Assembly: GCA_043228905.1 (NCBI GenBank)
Contig: JBHGNT010000010.1
Location: 15,872,001 to 15,936,000 of the forward strand
DNA length: 64,000 bases
Direction: 5' to 3'
From: Azolla caroliniana
Taxonomy: Eukaryota; Polypodiophyta
The notes below the pieces were generated by a model, which saw nothing but the letters and a program-made list of their open reading frames with translations, was not told where the DNA came from and did no database searches. The translations under genes were made by a program, and so were the position numbers. Positions within the stretch are counted from its first letter, which is position 1, and each line of letters opens with the position of its first letter. Shown piece by piece: positions 34,056 to 45,520 of the stretch.

Positions 34056-37000
34056 GTCGGAAATGCTTCTCATCCTACTCAGCCGGTGACCACGGCTGTG
34101 TCCGGATGGGGAATGAAATTGTCGGCATAGGAGACGTGTGGCTGTCAACACCAACCGGATCCAAGTTGCTGTTGAAAGATGTCCGACACGTTCCGGAGGT
34201 TCGTCTAAACCTGATATCAGCCGGTCGGCAAGATGATGAAGGCTACACGGGTAGCATCCGAAACGGGGTCATGAAGTTCAGCAAAGGGAGCCTGATCGTG
34301 GCTCGGGCTCGGAAGGTCAACACGTTGTACCTCATGAATGCCCGGTTATGTCCGGAAGAAGTGAACGTGGAATCCGACACTGCCAGTGAGCTGTGGCACA
34401 AGAGGTTGTGTCATATGAGCGAGACGGGGATAAAGAGCCTTGCAGAAGACAACCTCATTCCAGTGAAGAACGTGCACTTAGAGAAGTGCACTGATTGTCT
34501 GGCCGGTAAGCAGAACCAGACCTCCTTCCGACCAAGGCCACCGATGAGACGTAATGCACCATTGGAGTTGGTGCATACGAATGTGTGTCAAGTAGACACG
34601 AAGTCACATGCCGGAGCGCAGTACCTCGTGACGTTCATAGATGACCACAGTGGGAAGCTGTGAGCCACACCGTTGAAGACAAAGGATCAGGTGTTATCCG
34701 TCTTCAAAGAGCTCCACGCGAGAGTGGAAAGAGAAGCCGGCCGAAAGCTGAAGGCGGTTCGAGCAGATAACGGAGGAGAATACCGGGGGCAGTTCGAGGA
34801 GTACTACCACTCGAAGGGAATCCGGCTCGAATTTATCGTGCCGAAGACACCAGAACTAAACGGGCTGGCCAAGAGGATGAACCAGACCATAATGGAGAGG
34901 GTCCGGAGTATGCTAGCGCATGCAAAACTACCCAAGAAGTTTTGGGCTGAGGCACTGTCGACGGCGACATACGTGATAAATAGATCACCCTCAGTACCCT
35001 TGGACGGAGACACGCCACAGAGAGTGTGGACCGGTAAGGAAGTATCCTACCGGCATCTGAAGGTGTTCGGGTGTCTCGCGTACGTGCAAGTAGCAAAGGA
35101 CCGGAGAGGAAAGTTAGATCCAAAGACCCGGCCATGCATATTCCTCGGTTACGGTGACAATGAGTTCGGCTACCGAGTGTGGGACCCGGTCGACAAGAAG
35201 GTATTCCGGAGTCGAGTTATTATCTTCATGGAGGACAAGACGCTCGCCGACTGGGAGTCGGAGAAGAAGATAATGAACTCCGAGTCGACCGGTAAGGATC
35301 GACTCTACGATGAGCAGACCCAACCGGCAAGAGACCGGTTAGCACTCGAGGGACCAGCCGGTTACGGTGAGGATACCGAACAGGCTGAGGAAGAAGTAGA
35401 GGAAGCTGAAACCGGAACCGGCCAAGACCCCGAATCGGATTCGGATGAAGAGAAAATGGAGGAGCTGGTTACCGAAGCCCGAAGACGAAGATATCCTCTC
35501 AGAGAGAGAAGGGCCCCTCGGAGATTTCCGGATGCAGAGCATGTTCTGCTGACCGATGAGGGGGAGCCGGAGAGCTTTGAAGAAGCGAAGGATGACGCCC
35601 ACAACCGCAAATGGTTAAGTGCCATGTAGGATGAGATGGATTCCCTGCATGAGAACCATACGTACGAATTGGTGGAGTTGCCGAAAGGAAAGCGGGCACT
35701 CCGAAACAAGTGGGTGTACAAGTTGAAACCGGGAGATGCCGGCAACCCCCAGAGATACAAAGCCAGGAGAAGGGGTTCCAGCAGAAGAAGGGTGTGGACT
35801 TCGATGAGATATTTGCTCCGATTGTAAAGATGACTCCATCCGCACGGTGCTGAGTATAGCGGCAAGCATGGACCTTGAGGTAGAGTAGCTGGACGTGAAG
35901 ACGACATTCCTTCACGGCGACCTCGAAGAGGAGATCTACATGCAGCAACCGGAAGGATTCGTGGAGAAAGGGAAGGAGTACTTGGTTTGCCGGTTGAAGA
36001 AGAGCCTCTACGGGTTGAAGCAGGCCCCCCGGCAATGGTACCGGAAGTTCGACTCCTTCATGACCGATCAAGGGTACCACAAGACACAGGCCGATCACTG
36101 CGTGTTTGTGAAGAAGTTCGAAGGAGGGGACTTCCTGATACTCCTTCTATACGTGGACGACATGTTGATCGTCGAACGTGACCAAGTCAAATTACGGATG
36201 CTGAAGAACGCTCTCAACCGGACCTTCTCAATGAAAGACTTGGGTCCGGCAAGACAGATGCTGGGGATGCACATCATTCGGGACCGGTCAGCGAAGCAAT
36301 TATGGTTGTCACAGGAGAAGTATGTGACAAAGGTGCTTCACCGGTTCAACATGTCAGAAGCGAAACCGGTCGGATCGACACTTCCGGCAAATTGCAGGCT
36401 ATCCGGCAAGCAAAACCCGAAGACGAAAGCAGAGAAGGCGGATATGATGAAGAGCCCATATGCCTCTGCCGTCGGGAGCTTGATGTACGCAATGGTTTGT
36501 ACTCGACCGGATATAGGATACGCAGTCGGAGTGGTGAGCCGGTTTATGAGCAATCCCGGCAAGGAGCACTGGAACGCGGTCAAATGGATACTCCGGTATT
36601 TGAAGGGCACTTCAAATATGTGTCTCCGATTCGGCTCAGGAAAACCTCAACTGGACGGTTTCACCGATTCGGACATGTCGGCTGATGTGGATACCAGCCG
36701 GTCTACATCCGGGTATGTGATGACATATGCAGGGGGAGCTGTTTTGTGGTAGTCGAGGCTGCAGAAGACTGTTGCATTGTCAACCACGGAGGCGGAGTAC
36801 ATGGCGGCTGTGGAAGCCGGCAAGGAAATTTTATGGATGAAGGACTTCATCGGAGAGCTCAGTATACGGCAAGAGGAATACCGACTCTACTGCGACAGTC
36901 AAAGTGCCATCCACCTTGCTAAGAATGTGGCCTACCATTCCCGGACGAAGCATATCCAGCGGAGGTATCACTGGATCCAGGAAAGAGTAGATGACAAGGA

Positions 37001-37137
37001 GTTCGCACTGACGAAGATCCACACGGCAGAGAACGGGTCAGATATGCTGACCAAAGTGCTGACACCTGACAAGCTGGACGCATGCCGGAAGAGAATCGGA
37101 CTGGTAGGACACCCCACGCCGGAGTGAAGGGGGAGTT
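34056..37137 (+). pseudogene. Copia A pol, 5'-truncated
   Basis: Starts in protease-to-pre-integrase sequence (CFSSYS-type, then VGIGDVWLSTPTGSKLLLKD) and runs through integrase (LWHKRLCHMSETGIKSL, CTDCLAGKQN, FIDDHSGKL, NGLAKRMNQTIMERVRSML), RT ([45 protein letters not shown]) and RNase H (DSQSAIHLAKNVAYHSRTKH). Stops near 34661, 35627-35629, 35886-35888 and 36750-36752, with a frameshift near 35765. Gag and 5' LTR are absent; the family A LTR follows. Confidence 0.9.
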
Positions 37138-37796
37138 TGTTGGGAGACAGGTCCCTCCGGATGGGAAGGGAGAAGATTAGTGCCGATGAACAAACTCGGT
37201 CGAGGCCGAAGACCGGATGAGGTGGACCCGGCCACGGAGAGCCGGATGATGCAGACCCGGTGAAGACCGGATGAGGAGTACCTGGCTACGGAGAGCCGGA
37301 TGATGCAGACCCGGTGAAGACCGGATGAGGAGTACCTGGCTACGGAGAGCCGGATGATGCAGACCCGGTGAAGACTGGATGAGGAGTACCTGGCTACGGA
37401 GAGCCGGATGATACAGACCCGGTGTGAACCGGATGAGGAGTACCCGGCTACGGAGAGCCGGATGGTGCAAGCCCGGTATGAACCGGATGAGGAGTACTCA
37501 GCTACGGAGAGCCGGATGGTGCAGGCCCGGTATGAACCGGATGAGGAGACATATTCGTAAATATGCTTCTGAGAGCCTATCGAGGCTACATTTGTAAATA
37601 GCCGAAAAGTCATATTAGTATAAATATGACTTAGGGCAAAACTTTTAGTTACTATTGTTGTCATTTTTTTTCTTGTTGGTGCAAGAAGAAGTTCTTCTCC
37701 TCTTTGTGTCGTGCGTTTCATTTTCCGTTTTCTGTGTATGATCCTAAGCTCGGTTGTGGCCGAGCGTTGCGTATAGGGAGCGTTCTGTTCCCGTCA
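37138..37796 (+). mobile_element. Family A LTR shared by copia A and B
   Basis: 659 bp, TGTTGGGAGACAGG to TGTTCCCGTCA. It is the 3' LTR of A (polypurine GAAGGGGGAG at 37126-37135) and the 5' LTR of B (primer site TGGTATCAGAGC, 37799-37810). It carries about seven units of a 54-bp minisatellite (37190-37550) and lacks about 200 bp of U5 present in the other copies. Confidence 0.9.
37190..37550 (+). repeat. 54-bp LTR minisatellite, about seven units
   Basis: Unit CCGGATGAGGAGTACCTGGC + TACGGAGAGCCGGATGATGC + AGACCCGGTGAAGA. The same unit occurs 4-6 times in the LTRs at 41877 and 43145 and about 1.5 times at 708. Confidence 0.9.
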
Positions 37797-37825
37797 AGTG
37801 GTATCAGAGCAAAACGACACAGAAA

Positions 37826-38467
37826 ATGGATGAATCGTTTGGCGGCATGTTTAAGCTCACCGGCTCCAACTATTCAGTGTGGAAGTCGAAGATGAGGGAC
37901 ATGCTCGTGGTTAAAGATCTCTGGCTGCCGGTTCAGTTCGGGGACAAGAGACCGGACAAAATCGACGCCGCGATATGGGAGGTGATGCACATGAAGACAA
38001 CGGCGTACATACGGTGCTTCATCGACATGAGCCTATACAACAACTTCAATGAAGAGAGCAAGGCTCATGAGCTCTGGGAGAAGATCGGCATAATGTTTCA
38101 AAACAAAAATGTCGTTAATCAGGTTTTGGTATTCCGAAAGCTAGTAAGACTCCGGTACCAAGATGGCTCCAGCATGGCGGAGCACATGAATGCCTTCCAG
38201 GGGCTGATACACCAGGCAACATCATTGGAAGTACCTCTCGCCGACGAGGTACTAGCGCTACTCCTGCTCGGATCCCTCCCGGATAGCTGGGAGACGTTGG
38301 TTGTCACTTTGGGCAACGCCGGGCCGAAAGGAAAGCGGTTATCCCTAGCAAGAGTAAAGTTGAGCTTGCTAGATGAGGAGGCGCGTCGGAAAGATAAAGA
38401 TACGAGCTCTGACTCCAAAGCGCTCCTTACCGAATCGGAACGCGGAAGACATAGAAACCGTAGTCCC
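37826..38467 (+). pseudogene. Copia B gag
   Basis: 214 codons from ATG 37826, 15 bp after the primer site: FKLTGSNYSVWKSKMRDML, VMHMKTTAYIRCFID, ELWEKIGIMFQNKNVVNQ and LGSLPDSWETLVVTLGNA (Gag UBN2-type). TAG at 38468 ends it, but the same frame continues into CFYCGKPGHFQKNC and protease, so gag-pol was one frame and this stop is a lesion (or, less likely, a readthrough site). Confidence 0.85.
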
Positions 38468-38470
38468 TAG

Positions 38471-41400
38471 AACCGGGAGAAGTCGGGGACACGGTCAAAG
38501 TCAAGGGGGAGGCCCACTTGCTTCTATTGCGGCAAGCCGGGACACTTCCAAAAGAACTGTTGGCATTTCCGAAAAGATAAGGAGACCGACGGTACCGATT
38601 CGAAGCGGACCCCGGACCGGAACGGTAAAGACCAGAGGGGGCCAGACCAGAAGGGAACGACGGCAATCGTGGCAAGTGAAGAAGAGTTGATGCTCATCAC
38701 CGAGGAGAGTGACATAAACCTTGCCGGCGACGAGATGACCTGGGTGGTAGACTCCGGAGCGTCATTCCACCTTACCCCGGACCGGAAATGCTTCTCATCC
38801 TACTCAGTCGGTGATCACGGCTGTGTCCGGATGGGGAATGAAGGTACATGCCGAATTGTTGGCATAGGAGACGTGTGGCTGTCAACACCAACCGGATACA
38901 AGTTGTTGCTGAAGGATGTTCGACACGTTCCGGAGGTTCGACTGAACCTGATATCAGCCGGTCAACTAGATGATGAAGGCTACACGGGTAGCATCCGGAA
39001 CGGTGTCATGAAGTTCAGCAAAGGGAGCCTGATTGTGGCTCGGGCCCAGAAGGTAAACACGTTGTACCTCATGAATGCCTGGTTATGTCCGGAAGAAGTG
39101 AACGTGGCATCCGACACTGCCGGTGAGCTGTGGCACAAGAGGCTGTGTCATATGAGCAAGAAGGGGATGAAGAGGCTTGTAGACGACAACCTCATTCCAG
39201 TGAAGAACGTGCACTTAGAGAAGTGCACTGATTGTCTGGCCGGTAAGCAGAATCGGACCTCCTTCCGACCAAGGCCACCGATGAGACGTAATGCACCACT
39301 GGAGTTGGTGCATACGGATGTGTGTCAAGTAGACACGAAGTCACATGCCGGAGCGCAATACTTCGTGACGTTCATAGATGACCACAGCCGGAAGCTGTGG
39401 GCCACACCGTTGAAGACGAAGGATCAGGTGTTATCCGTCTTCAAAGAGCTCCACGCGAGAGTTGAAAGAGAAACCGGCCGGAAGCTGAAGGTGGTTCGAG
39501 CAGATAATAGAGGAGAATACCAGGGCCAGTTCGAGGAGTACTGCCACTCGAAGGGAATACGGCTCGATTTTACCGTGCCGAAGACGCCGGAACTAAACGG
39601 ACTGGCCGAGAGGATGAACTGGACCATAATGGAGAGGGTCCGGAGTATGCTAGCACATGCAAAACTACCCAAGAAGTTTTGGGCTGAGGCACTGTCGACG
39701 ACGACATATGTAATAATTAGATCACCCTCAGTACCCTTGGACGGAGACACGCCACAGAGAGTGTGGACCGGTAAGGAAGTATCCTACCGGCATCTGAAGG
39801 TGTTCGGGTGTCTCACGTATGTGCATGTAGCTAAGGACTCGAGAGGAAAGTTAGATCCAAAGACCCGGCCATGCATACTCCTCGGTTACGGTGACGATGA
39901 GTTCGACTACCGAGTGTGGGACCTGGTCGACAAGAAGGTATTCCGGAGTTGAGATATTATCTTCATGGAGGACAAGACGCTCGCCGACTGGGAGTCGGAG
40001 AAGAAGATAATGAACTCCGAGTCGACCGGTAAGGATCGACTCTACGATGAGCAGACCCAACCGGCAAGAGACCGGTTAGCACTCGAGGGACCAGCCGGTT
40101 ACGGTGAGGATACCGAACAGGCTGAGGAAGAAGTAGAGGAAGCTGAAACCGGAACCGGCCAAGACCCCGAATCGGATTCGAATGAAGAGCAAATGGGGGA
40201 GTCGGTTACCGAAGCCCGAAGACGGAGATATCCTCTCAGAGAGAGAAGGGCCCCTCGGAGATTTCCGGATGCAGAGCATGTTCTGCTGACCGATGAGGGG
40301 GAGCCGGAGAGCTTTGAAGAAGCGAAGGATGACGCCCACAACCGCAAATGGTTAAGTGCCATGTAGGATGAGATGGATTCCCTGCATGAGAACCATACGT
40401 ACGAATTGGTGGAGTTGCCGAAAGGAAAGCGGGCACTCCGAAACAAGTGGGTGTACAAGTTGAAACCGGGAGATGCCGGCAACCCCCAGAGATACAAAGC
40501 CAGGAGAAGGGGTTCCAGCAGAAGAAGGGTGTGGACTTCGATGAGATATTTGCTCCGATTGTAAAGATGACTCCATCCGCACGGTGCTGAGTATAGCGGC
40601 AAGCATGGACCTTGAGGTAGAGTAGCTGGACGTGAAGACGACATTCCTTCACGGCGACCTCGAAGAGGAGATCTACATGCAGCAACCGGAAGGATTCGTG
40701 GAGAAAGGGAAGGAGTACTTGGTTTGCCGGTTGAAGAAGAGCCTCTACGGGTTGAAGCAGGCCCCCCGGTAATGGTACCGGAAGTTCGACTCCTTCATGA
40801 CCGATCAAGGGTACCACAAGACACAGGCCGATCACTGCGTGTTTGTGAAGAAGTTCGAAGGAGGGGACTTCCTGATACTCCTTCTATACGTGGACGACAT
40901 GTTGATCGTCAGACGGGACCAAGTCAAAATGCGGATGCTGAAGAAGGCTCTCAACTGGACCTTCTCAATGAAAGACTTGGGTCCGGCAAGACAGATGTTG
41001 TGGATGCACATCATTCGGGACCGGTCAGCGAAGCAATTATGGTTGTCACAGGAGAAGTACGTGACAAAGGTGCTTCACCGGTTCAACATGTCAGAAGCGA
41101 AACCGGTCGGATCGACACTTCTGGCAAATTGCAGGCTATCCGGCAAGCAAAGCCCGAAGATGAAAGCAGAGAAGGCGGATATGATGAAGATTCCATACGC
41201 CTCTACCGTAGGGAGCTTGATGTACGCAATGGTTTGTACCCGACCGGATATAGGATACATAGTCGAAGTGGTGAGCCGGTTTATGAGCAATCCCGACAAG
41301 GAGCACTGGAACGCGGTCAAATGGATACTCCGGTATTTGAAGGGCACTTCAAATATGTGTCTCCGATTCGGCTCCGGAAAACCTCAACCTGACGGTTTCA

Positions 41401-41864
41401 TCGATTCGAACATGTCGGTTGATGTGGATACCAGCCGGTCAACATCTGGGTATGTAATGACATATGCAGGGGGAGCTGTTTCGTGGTAGTCGAGGCTGCA
41501 GAAGACGGTTGCGTTGTCAACCACGGAGACGTAGTACATGGAGGCTGTGGAAGCCGGCAAGGAAATATTATGGATTAAGGACTTCATCGGAGAGCTCGGT
41601 ATACGGCAAGATGAATACCGGCTCTATTGCGATAGTCAAAGTGCCATCCACCTTGCTAAGAATGCGGCCTACCATTCCCGGACGAAGCATATCCAGCGAA
41701 GGTATCACTGGATCCGGGAAAGAGTAGATGACCAGGAGTTCGCGCTGACGAAGATCCACACGGCCGAGAATGGGTCAGATATGCTGACCAAAGTGTTGAT
41801 ACCCGACAAGCTGGATGCATGCCGGAAGAGGATCGGACCGGTAAGACACCCCATGCCGGAGTGA
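38471..41864 (+). pseudogene. Copia B zinc knuckle, protease, integrase, RT, RNase H
   Basis: Zinc knuckle CFYCGKPGHFQKNC, protease WVVDSGASFHLTP, integrase (LWHKRLCHMSKKGMKRL, FIDDHSRKLWATPLKTKDQV, NGLAERMN), then RT and RNase H as in copia A. Stops at 39950-39952 (TGA for Arg), 40364-40366, 40623-40625, 40770-40772 and 41487-41489, with a frameshift near 40503. Most of these lesions occur at the same sites in A. RT YVDD is kept. Confidence 0.9.
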
Positions 41865-41876
41865 AGGGGTTGCCTG

Positions 41877-42651
41877 TGTTGGGAGACAGGTCCCTCCGGA
41901 TTGGAAGGGAGAAGAGCAGTTAACCAGATGACGAGTACCCGGCTACGGAGAGCCGGATGATACAAACCCAGTGAGAACCGGATGAGGAGTACCCGGCTAC
42001 GGAGAGCCGGATGGTACAGACGCGGTGAGAACTGGATGAGGAGTACCCGGCTACGGAGAGCCGGATGGTACAAACCCGGTGAGAACCGGATGAGGAGTAC
42101 CCGGCTACGGAGAGCCGGATGGTACAAACCCGGTGAGAACCGGATGAGGAGTACCCGACTACGGAGAGCCGGATGGTACAGACCCGGTGAGAACCGAATG
42201 AAGAGACATATTCGTAAATATGTTTCTGAGAGTTCATCATGGCCATATTTGTAAATAGCCGAAAAGTCATATTAGTATAAATATGACTTAGGGCAAACTC
42301 TTAGTGGGTGTTGTTGTCATTCTTGTTTTGCACGAGATTAGTGCGCGTAATAGTATATATATAGAGAGAGAGAGATAGAGGTCGTTGCCTCTGTTGTAAC
42401 CGCCACCTGTGGCGAGGATCGTGAGCACGAGGTTGTTGCCTCCGTGAACTCACTGTTGTACATTCTAACATAGTGATAATTTGCAGCCTGTGGGTTGCTG
42501 TGGTTTTTTCCCTTAGTTTGGGTTTTCCACGTAAACATCTTGTGTGTTCTTCTCTTCTTTGTGTCGTGCGTTTCATTTTCCGTTTTCTGTGTATGATCCT
42601 AAGCTCGGTTGTGGCCAAGCGTTGCGTATAGGGAGCGTTCTGTTCCCGTCA
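41877..42651 (+). mobile_element. Family A LTR, 3' of copia B
   Basis: 775 bp, flanked on both sides by GCCTG (41872-41876 and 42652-42656). Its left 650 bp are nearly identical to the inverted LTR at 43145-43840, including CAGTTAACCAGATGACGAG. Its last 110 bp match the LTR at 37138-37796 instead, so it is a mosaic. Confidence 0.85.
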
Positions 42652-42814
42652 GCCTGATGGAGACAAGGAGGTCTTGGGTTCAATCCCTACCTTCCATCGT
42701 GGTGTGGCATATGTCTATGACATTATCCTCCCCCTACGGCTGCCTCCGAAGATCCGCGACCGGCTTTTGTGGGTACCGTTGATGAAAAGCTTGAATCTCC
42801 TCGGGAGCATTTTG
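42652..42814 (-). mobile_element. Gypsy J 3' end: pol tail, PPT and start of 3' LTR (inverted)
   Basis: On the minus strand, 42814-42723 reads a gypsy pol tail (APEEIQAFHQRYPQKP, then stop) and polypurine GTAGGGGGAGGATAA; then the J LTR starts TGTCATAGACATATGCC and runs to 42657, where GCCTG and the copia LTR interrupt it. The rest of this J LTR lies at 43846-44180 in the opposite orientation. Confidence 0.7.
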
Positions 42815-43144
42815 TGTTAGGAAACAGGTCCCTCCAAATGGGAAGTGAGAAGAACGGTGTTGATGAGCAACTCGGCTGAGGCCGAATCCAAATGTGGAGT
42901 ACCTGGCAACGGAAGACCCGGTGAGAACCGGATGTGGAGTACCCGGCAACGGAAAAACCGGTGAGAACCGGATGTTGCAGGCCCGGTGAGAACCTCTCAT
43001 CGGATGGAAGGGACATATATGTAAATATGTTCTAGAGAGCCCACTGGGGCTATATTTGTAAATAGCCCGAAAGTCATATTAGTATAAATATGACCTAGGG
43101 CAAACTTAATATATGATGATAGAGTTATTTGTGGGTGTAATTTC
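42815..43144 (+). mobile_element. Family A-like LTR, 5' half, diverged
   Basis: Begins TGTTAGGAAACAGGTCCC. Keeps two to three minisatellite units and AAGTCATATTAGTATAAATA, then ends in unrelated bases next to the inverted LTR. Confidence 0.7.
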
Positions 43145-43428
43145 TTACGGGAACCCAACGTTCCTTATGCGCGACGCTCGGCCACAACCGAGCGTAGAAT
43201 GATACACAGAAAAACGGGAAATAAAACACGACACAAAGGAGAGGAAGATACACACACACTACACATGAGGTTTACGTGGAAAACCCCAAACTAGGGGAAA
43301 AAACCACGGCAGTCCACAAGTTGCAAACTGTCACTATGTAAGAATGTACAAAACAGTGAGTCCACGGAGGCAACGACCTCGTGCTCACGATCTTCGCCAC
43401 AGGCGGTGGTTACAACAGAGGCAACGAC

Positions 43429-43469
<41 letters not shown>

Positions 43470-43840
43470 CACTATTACGCGCACTAATCTCATGCAAAAC
43501 AAGAATGACAACAACACCCACTAAGAGTTTGCCCTAAGTCATATTTATACTAATATGACTTTTCGGCTATTTACAAATATGGCCATGATGAACTCTCAGA
43601 AACATATTTACGAATATGTCTCTTCATTCGGTTCTCACCGGGTCTGTACCATCCAGCTCTCCGTAGCCGGGTACTCCTCATCTGGTTCTCACCGGGTCTG
43701 TACCATCCGGCTCTCCGTAGCCGGGTACTCCTCATCCGGTTCTCACCGGGTTTGTAACATCCGGCTCTCCGTAGCCGGGTACTCGTCATCTGGTTAACTG
43801 CTCTTCTCCCTTCCCATCCGGAGGGACCTGTCTCCCAACA
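43145..43840 (-). mobile_element. Family A LTR, inverted
   Basis: Reverse complement of the family A LTR: TTACGGGAAC at the left, CCTGTCTCCCAACA at the right, then CAGGC (43841-43845), which is the target duplication in the J LTR. Contains a (CT)n tract, 43435-43466. Forms an inverted repeat of about 650 bp with 41877-42540. Confidence 0.85.
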
Positions 43841-43845
43841 CAGGC

Positions 43846-44180
43846 AACCCTACTGACTAAACTACATCCATTTATACCTCATTATATTCAAATCCAACTT
43901 CATGTATGGTAGATTGAACATTGGAAGTTCCTAGCTCGCATGCATTCTGTATTCCTAGCTTGTTTACATGCATTCTCTTTTCCTAGCTTGCATACATGCA
44001 TTCTCTATTCCTAGCTTGCATACATACCTCTACCTTCTTGTATAAATACTCAAGTGCACCTTGATTCTAATCAAGGTGAACAACACCAGTTACGGAATCA
44101 TAAGTCAAGTTCTTTTTCTTTTTCTCTCTCCTAGTTCTTAGTCTCGTCTTGGTTCTACTCTATTATACTCGTCTATGACA
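43846..44180 (+). mobile_element. Gypsy J LTR, 3' part
   Basis: Matches 19366-19609 and ends GTCTATGACA. It includes a 28-30 bp repeat (CATGCATTCTCTATTCCTAG type) about four times at 43930-44035, which is a single unit in the other J LTR. Confidence 0.8.
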
Positions 44181-44931
44181 ACTACCGGAGTCGGCCAATA
44201 TCAGAGCTACACGCTCTCGAAACACACACACACACACAAAAACACAAAATGATGAACCTCTGGTCGGGACCTCACGGGCTTCCTACGCGAGCAGAGGCTT
44301 CACCATCTTCCTAGAATCAATACAGAGCACAAGACAGCGAGAGGGGGAGATCTCAGAACTCAAACTGACAACACTTCGTCCCCCCAATCCTGGATCTCTC
44401 TCTACGTCCTCTCTCCCTCCTTTTATAGCTCAAGGAGAGAGAGAAGTTATTACATCACGTTGTTAAGGCAGTCACTTTTCTCTCCCTTCAGTACCCTTTT
44501 ATTCCTCTCCATCTTTGTGGTCTTAAAGTGCCTATCGAATCACTCCTACCTAGTATTCCTCAACACTCCACTATTACTATGTTATTTAAACATATTTGTA
44601 GACTAAGGCCTATTTCATGTGCATCCGTGCACACCCCTGTTCACACACATCAGGCTCTGGTTTCCTCCTATGGCCAGAATCCTGCATGACAACGTGCCGA
44701 GCCCTTGTGCTCACCATCGAGCATCCGGAGACTTGTCCGAACCGCGCTCTAGCAAAGTTATCCGGAAACCAATCCGGATAATCCCCTTTCCTTACCAACT
44801 CCAGAACAATGATCTGGTGTGAGCTATCCGAACACTGATCCAGTTAACACTCATTCCCTTACCGGCTCCTTGGTTCGAGACCCCAGTGGTCCCGCCCCGT
44901 TCCAACACATCCGCACGGAAATATGTGACAC
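44181..44931 (+). mobile_element. D-type LTR, probably solo
   Basis: The 3' end GGTTCGAGACCCCAGTGG ... ATATGTGACA matches the D-type LTR ends at 12568 and 19004. The left boundary is not clear. A CACACACA tract lies near 44223. Confidence 0.45.
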
Positions 44932-44934
44932 CGG

Positions 44935-45060
44935 GTAAGAGACATTCAATCCTTCCTTGGCTTTGCAAATTTCTATCGTTGGTTTATTAATGGGTTCTCC
45001 AAAATTGTGCAACCATTGGTTGCACTCACCCATAAGGACCGACCCTTCTATTGGACATAG
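44935..45060 (+). pseudogene. Gypsy RT thumb fragment
   Basis: Reads [20 protein letters not shown] then [19 protein letters not shown], the conserved gypsy RT connection block. Only about 40 codons remain. Confidence 0.8.
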
Positions 45061-45520
45061 CCAACTCGGAGGCTATATTTGTAAATAGTCGAAATGTGCC
45101 CCATGTGGGCTATTTATGTAAATAGCCATAAAGTTGTATAAGTATATATACAACTAGGGCAAACTTTAGTATGTCGTAGTTGATCATTGTTGTAAAGTTA
45201 GAACGAGGTAGTTGCCTCTGTAACTGTGAGTGAGAGTGAGAGCGTGAGAGTGTAACTTTGTAGTCATATGTCATACGAAGGAGAACTCGAGGTCGTAGCC
45301 TTCGAGTTTCTCATTGTACTTCTCCTCTATCTTAGTGATTTGTTTTGGAGTTTGTGAACTCCACGTGGTTTTTCCCAATTCGGGTTTCCACGTTAAACCT
45401 CGGTGTCTCTGTTCTTTTTGTTTTGATTTTGTTTTCTGTCTGTGGATTGCCTTGCTCGTTTTCTGTGCACCCAAACGCATACGTGAAACCGGTTGTGGCC
45501 GATCGATTCTCAACACAGGA
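45061..45520 (+). mobile_element. Copia LTR fragment, family A relative
   Basis: TATTTGTAAATAG, GTATAAGTATATATACAACT and AGGGCAAACTTTAG correspond to the family A promoter block. It ends GATTCTCAACA at 45520, like the LTR end at 1264. The 5' part is missing. Confidence 0.6.

Noticed and set aside
33462-34154. 230-codon minus-strand ORF as a gene
   Set aside because: It overlaps the start of copia A pol on the other strand, is Arg/Glu-rich from GC-rich repeats and has no domain.
37190-37550. Regular 54-bp repeats resembling a CRISPR-like array
   Set aside because: Units are contiguous with no unique spacers, lie inside a copia LTR and recur in its other copies. The genome is eukaryotic.
35627-41489. 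Stops in copia A and B explained by RNA editing or readthrough
   Set aside because: They come with frameshifts and deletions in the same region and no conserved editing or readthrough context. Decay is simpler.
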